A stretch of 30,427 bases of DNA from JAYFRC01 sp034926415. Lineage in GTDB: Bacteria; Bacillota; Clostridia; Oscillospirales; Oscillospiraceae. Made by a program: the position numbers and the translations under genes. How positions within the stretch are numbered: position 1 is the stretch's first letter; the number at the start of each line of letters is the position of its first letter. Where the stretch lies: assembly GCA_034926415.1 (NCBI GenBank), contig JAYFRC010000084.1:1-30427 (forward strand), given 5' to 3'. This document shows, in pieces, positions 29,581 to 30,427 of this stretch. The notes below the pieces were generated by a model that was not told the origin of the DNA, ran no database searches, and saw only the letters and a list, made by a program, of their open reading frames with translations.

Positions 29581-29825
29581 GCCTTCCATCGCGCCGCGGC
29601 CACGCACGAAACATTTTTCCGCGCGTCCGCCTCTCTTCCAGCGCGCCAAATGGAATGACAGAATAAACATTTTTTTATTCACAAAAGCGGCTATTAGGCG
29701 GTAAATGCCACTAAGTCCGGCAACATTTTACGCCACTTGTAATTTGTTAAATTTTGAACTTTTGCTTGTTGAAAATAGTTAAAATTTATACTTTCACGTT
29801 AAATAATAAACTAATATTCAATTCA
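29581..29825. other. AT-rich region upstream of the hydroxyacyl-CoA dehydrogenase promoter
   Basis: About 245 bases hold no gene that I can see. A-T-rich motifs such as TTGTTAAATTTTGAAC (near 29746) and TTGTTGAAAATAGTTAAA (near 29767) each show one half of a Rex-type operator (TTGTTAA spaced from TTAACAA) but not a full palindrome. They could be regulator sites for a fermentation gene; this is weak. Confidence 0.4.
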
Positions 29826-29854
29826 TTGACAAGTGATATTTCGCTTGCTATACT
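29826..29854 (+). promoter_or_regulatory. Very strong promoter of the hydroxyacyl-CoA dehydrogenase gene
   Basis: A perfect TTGACA (29826-29831), a 17-bp spacer and TATACT (29849-29854), with an extended -10 TG (29846-29847), make a promoter equal to that of the ribosomal protein operon. Confidence 0.88.
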
Positions 29855-29860
29855 CTTCCC

Positions 29861-30001
29861 AACTTCAACAAGAATCGCCCGATTGTGAAAGAAAGCATTT
29901 TCCGGGCGTCAAATTGATGTGCCGCACCGTTAGGCGCGGCAATGAGGAACAGTCTGCGTGCGCGCCGCCGGCATTCCAAACGTGAAAGGGAGAACTTTGA
30001 A
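29861..30001 (+). promoter_or_regulatory. Structured 140-nt leader before the dehydrogenase gene
   Basis: Two hairpins can be drawn: CGCCCG (29876-29881) with CGGGCG (29903-29908), and GCCGC-A-CC, GTTA loop, GG-C-GCGGC (29921-29940). GGGAG at 29988-29992 is the ribosome binding site. Neither hairpin is followed by a T run. I recognise no known riboswitch. Confidence 0.5.
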
Positions 30002-30427
30002 ATGAATTATAAAAAAATTACTGTTGCCGGAAGCGGCGTGCTGGGCAGCCAGATAGCTTTTCAGACCGCTTTCAAGGGTTTTGATGTGACCATATACGAT
30101 ATCGACGACAAAGCGCTTGCCGTGGGCCGTGAAAAAATCGCCGCTCTCGCCGCCATATACGAAAGCGAGATACGCCATGCAGAGTCCGGCTATGACAAGG
30201 CATCGGTCAGCATACAGTACAATAAAAATCTGTTGCCTAATCTCGACGATATGCTCAGCGCACAGATCGGCAGCGTAATACGCATGGTTGAAGGGCTTCC
30301 TTCAAAAATCGCTTTTACTTCAGATCTGGCCGCGGCTGTCGCCGACGCCGATTTGGTCATCGAAGCGATACCCGAGCGGATGAAAATCAAAGCGGATTTC
30401 TATACAAAGATTTCAAATCTTGCCCCC
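30002..30427 (+). CDS. 3-hydroxyacyl-CoA dehydrogenase, N-terminal part (cut by window end)
   Basis: The enzyme oxidises or reduces 3-hydroxyacyl-CoA with NAD(P); in clostridia the butyryl version (Hbd) makes 3-hydroxybutyryl-CoA on the way to butyrate. The 142 residues present begin KKITVAGSGVLGSQIAFQTA, with the NAD-binding GxGxxG, then FDVTIYDIDDKAL, whose acids bind the adenosine ribose, and FTSDLAAAVADADLVIEAIP, a family hallmark. The gene continues beyond the window. Its very strong promoter agrees with a role in central fermentation, but whether it is Hbd or a fatty-acid beta-oxidation enzyme cannot be settled without downstream genes such as crt, thlA or bcd. Confidence 0.92.
   Translation, partial: MNYKKITVAGSGVLGSQIAFQTAFKGFDVTIYDIDDKALAVGREKIAALAAIYESEIRHAESGYDKASVSIQYNKNLLPNLDDMLSAQIGSVIRMVEGLPSKIAFTSDLAAAVADADLVIEAIPERMKIKADFYTKISNLAP

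Overview
The window looks like chromosome from a spore-forming, fairly GC-rich anaerobic Firmicute of the class Clostridia; an Oscillospirales-like gut organism is my best guess, but this is inference. The basis is an alpha/beta-type small acid-soluble spore protein, Gram-positive ribosome binding sites (AAGGAG/GGAGG) before nearly every gene, several GTG and TTG starts, the rplU-prp-rpmA-obgE block, acetate kinase beside TmcAL, a class B sortase with a wall-anchored substrate, and the start of a 3-hydroxyacyl-CoA dehydrogenase gene. I see no rRNA, tRNA, insertion sequence, phage or CRISPR array.

Layout. 1-2.2 kb: end of a membrane protein, a rhomboid-fold protein with a zinc finger that seems to have lost its protease residues, and an RsiV-like lipoprotein. 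2.2-5.6 kb: tmcAL (acetate-dependent tRNA-Met modification) divergent from ackA, then an MTA/SAH nucleosidase-like gene. 5.7-8.65 kb: a BlaI-type repressor, an M56 membrane protease and a secreted protein in one minus-strand operon, with a promoter carrying a GTCTAC/GTAGAC operator. 8.7-12.0 kb: zinc ribbon protein, luxS, then rplU-prp-rpmA and obgE. 12.0-14.2 kb: a possible gene scrap, the spore protein, and a membrane-fused spermidine synthase homologue.

14.2-21.1 kb is the most distinctive part. A large secreted beta-helix surface protein with a VPATG sorting signal lies upstream of a class B sortase and a membrane diguanylate cyclase with a C-terminal receiver domain, all on the minus strand. 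Divergent from them is a BTAD-type regulator whose C-terminus looks like a GGDEF domain without its catalytic motif. I propose this as one surface-display module, possibly tied to cyclic-di-GMP.

21.1-30.4 kb: a TetR regulator divergent from a radical SAM gene, with three tandem 12-bp repeats between them; a LUD protein and a ROK kinase in tight succession behind a two-OB-fold SSB-like gene; a DUF5662-like gene; an IscR-like Rrf2 regulator; an EcsC protein; a possible 60-residue small gene; an alpha/beta hydrolase with an 80-residue partner; and a strong promoter with a 140-nt structured leader before a truncated 3-hydroxyacyl-CoA dehydrogenase. Most units are short, with their own sigma-A-like promoter and a strong hairpin terminator, often shared by convergent genes.
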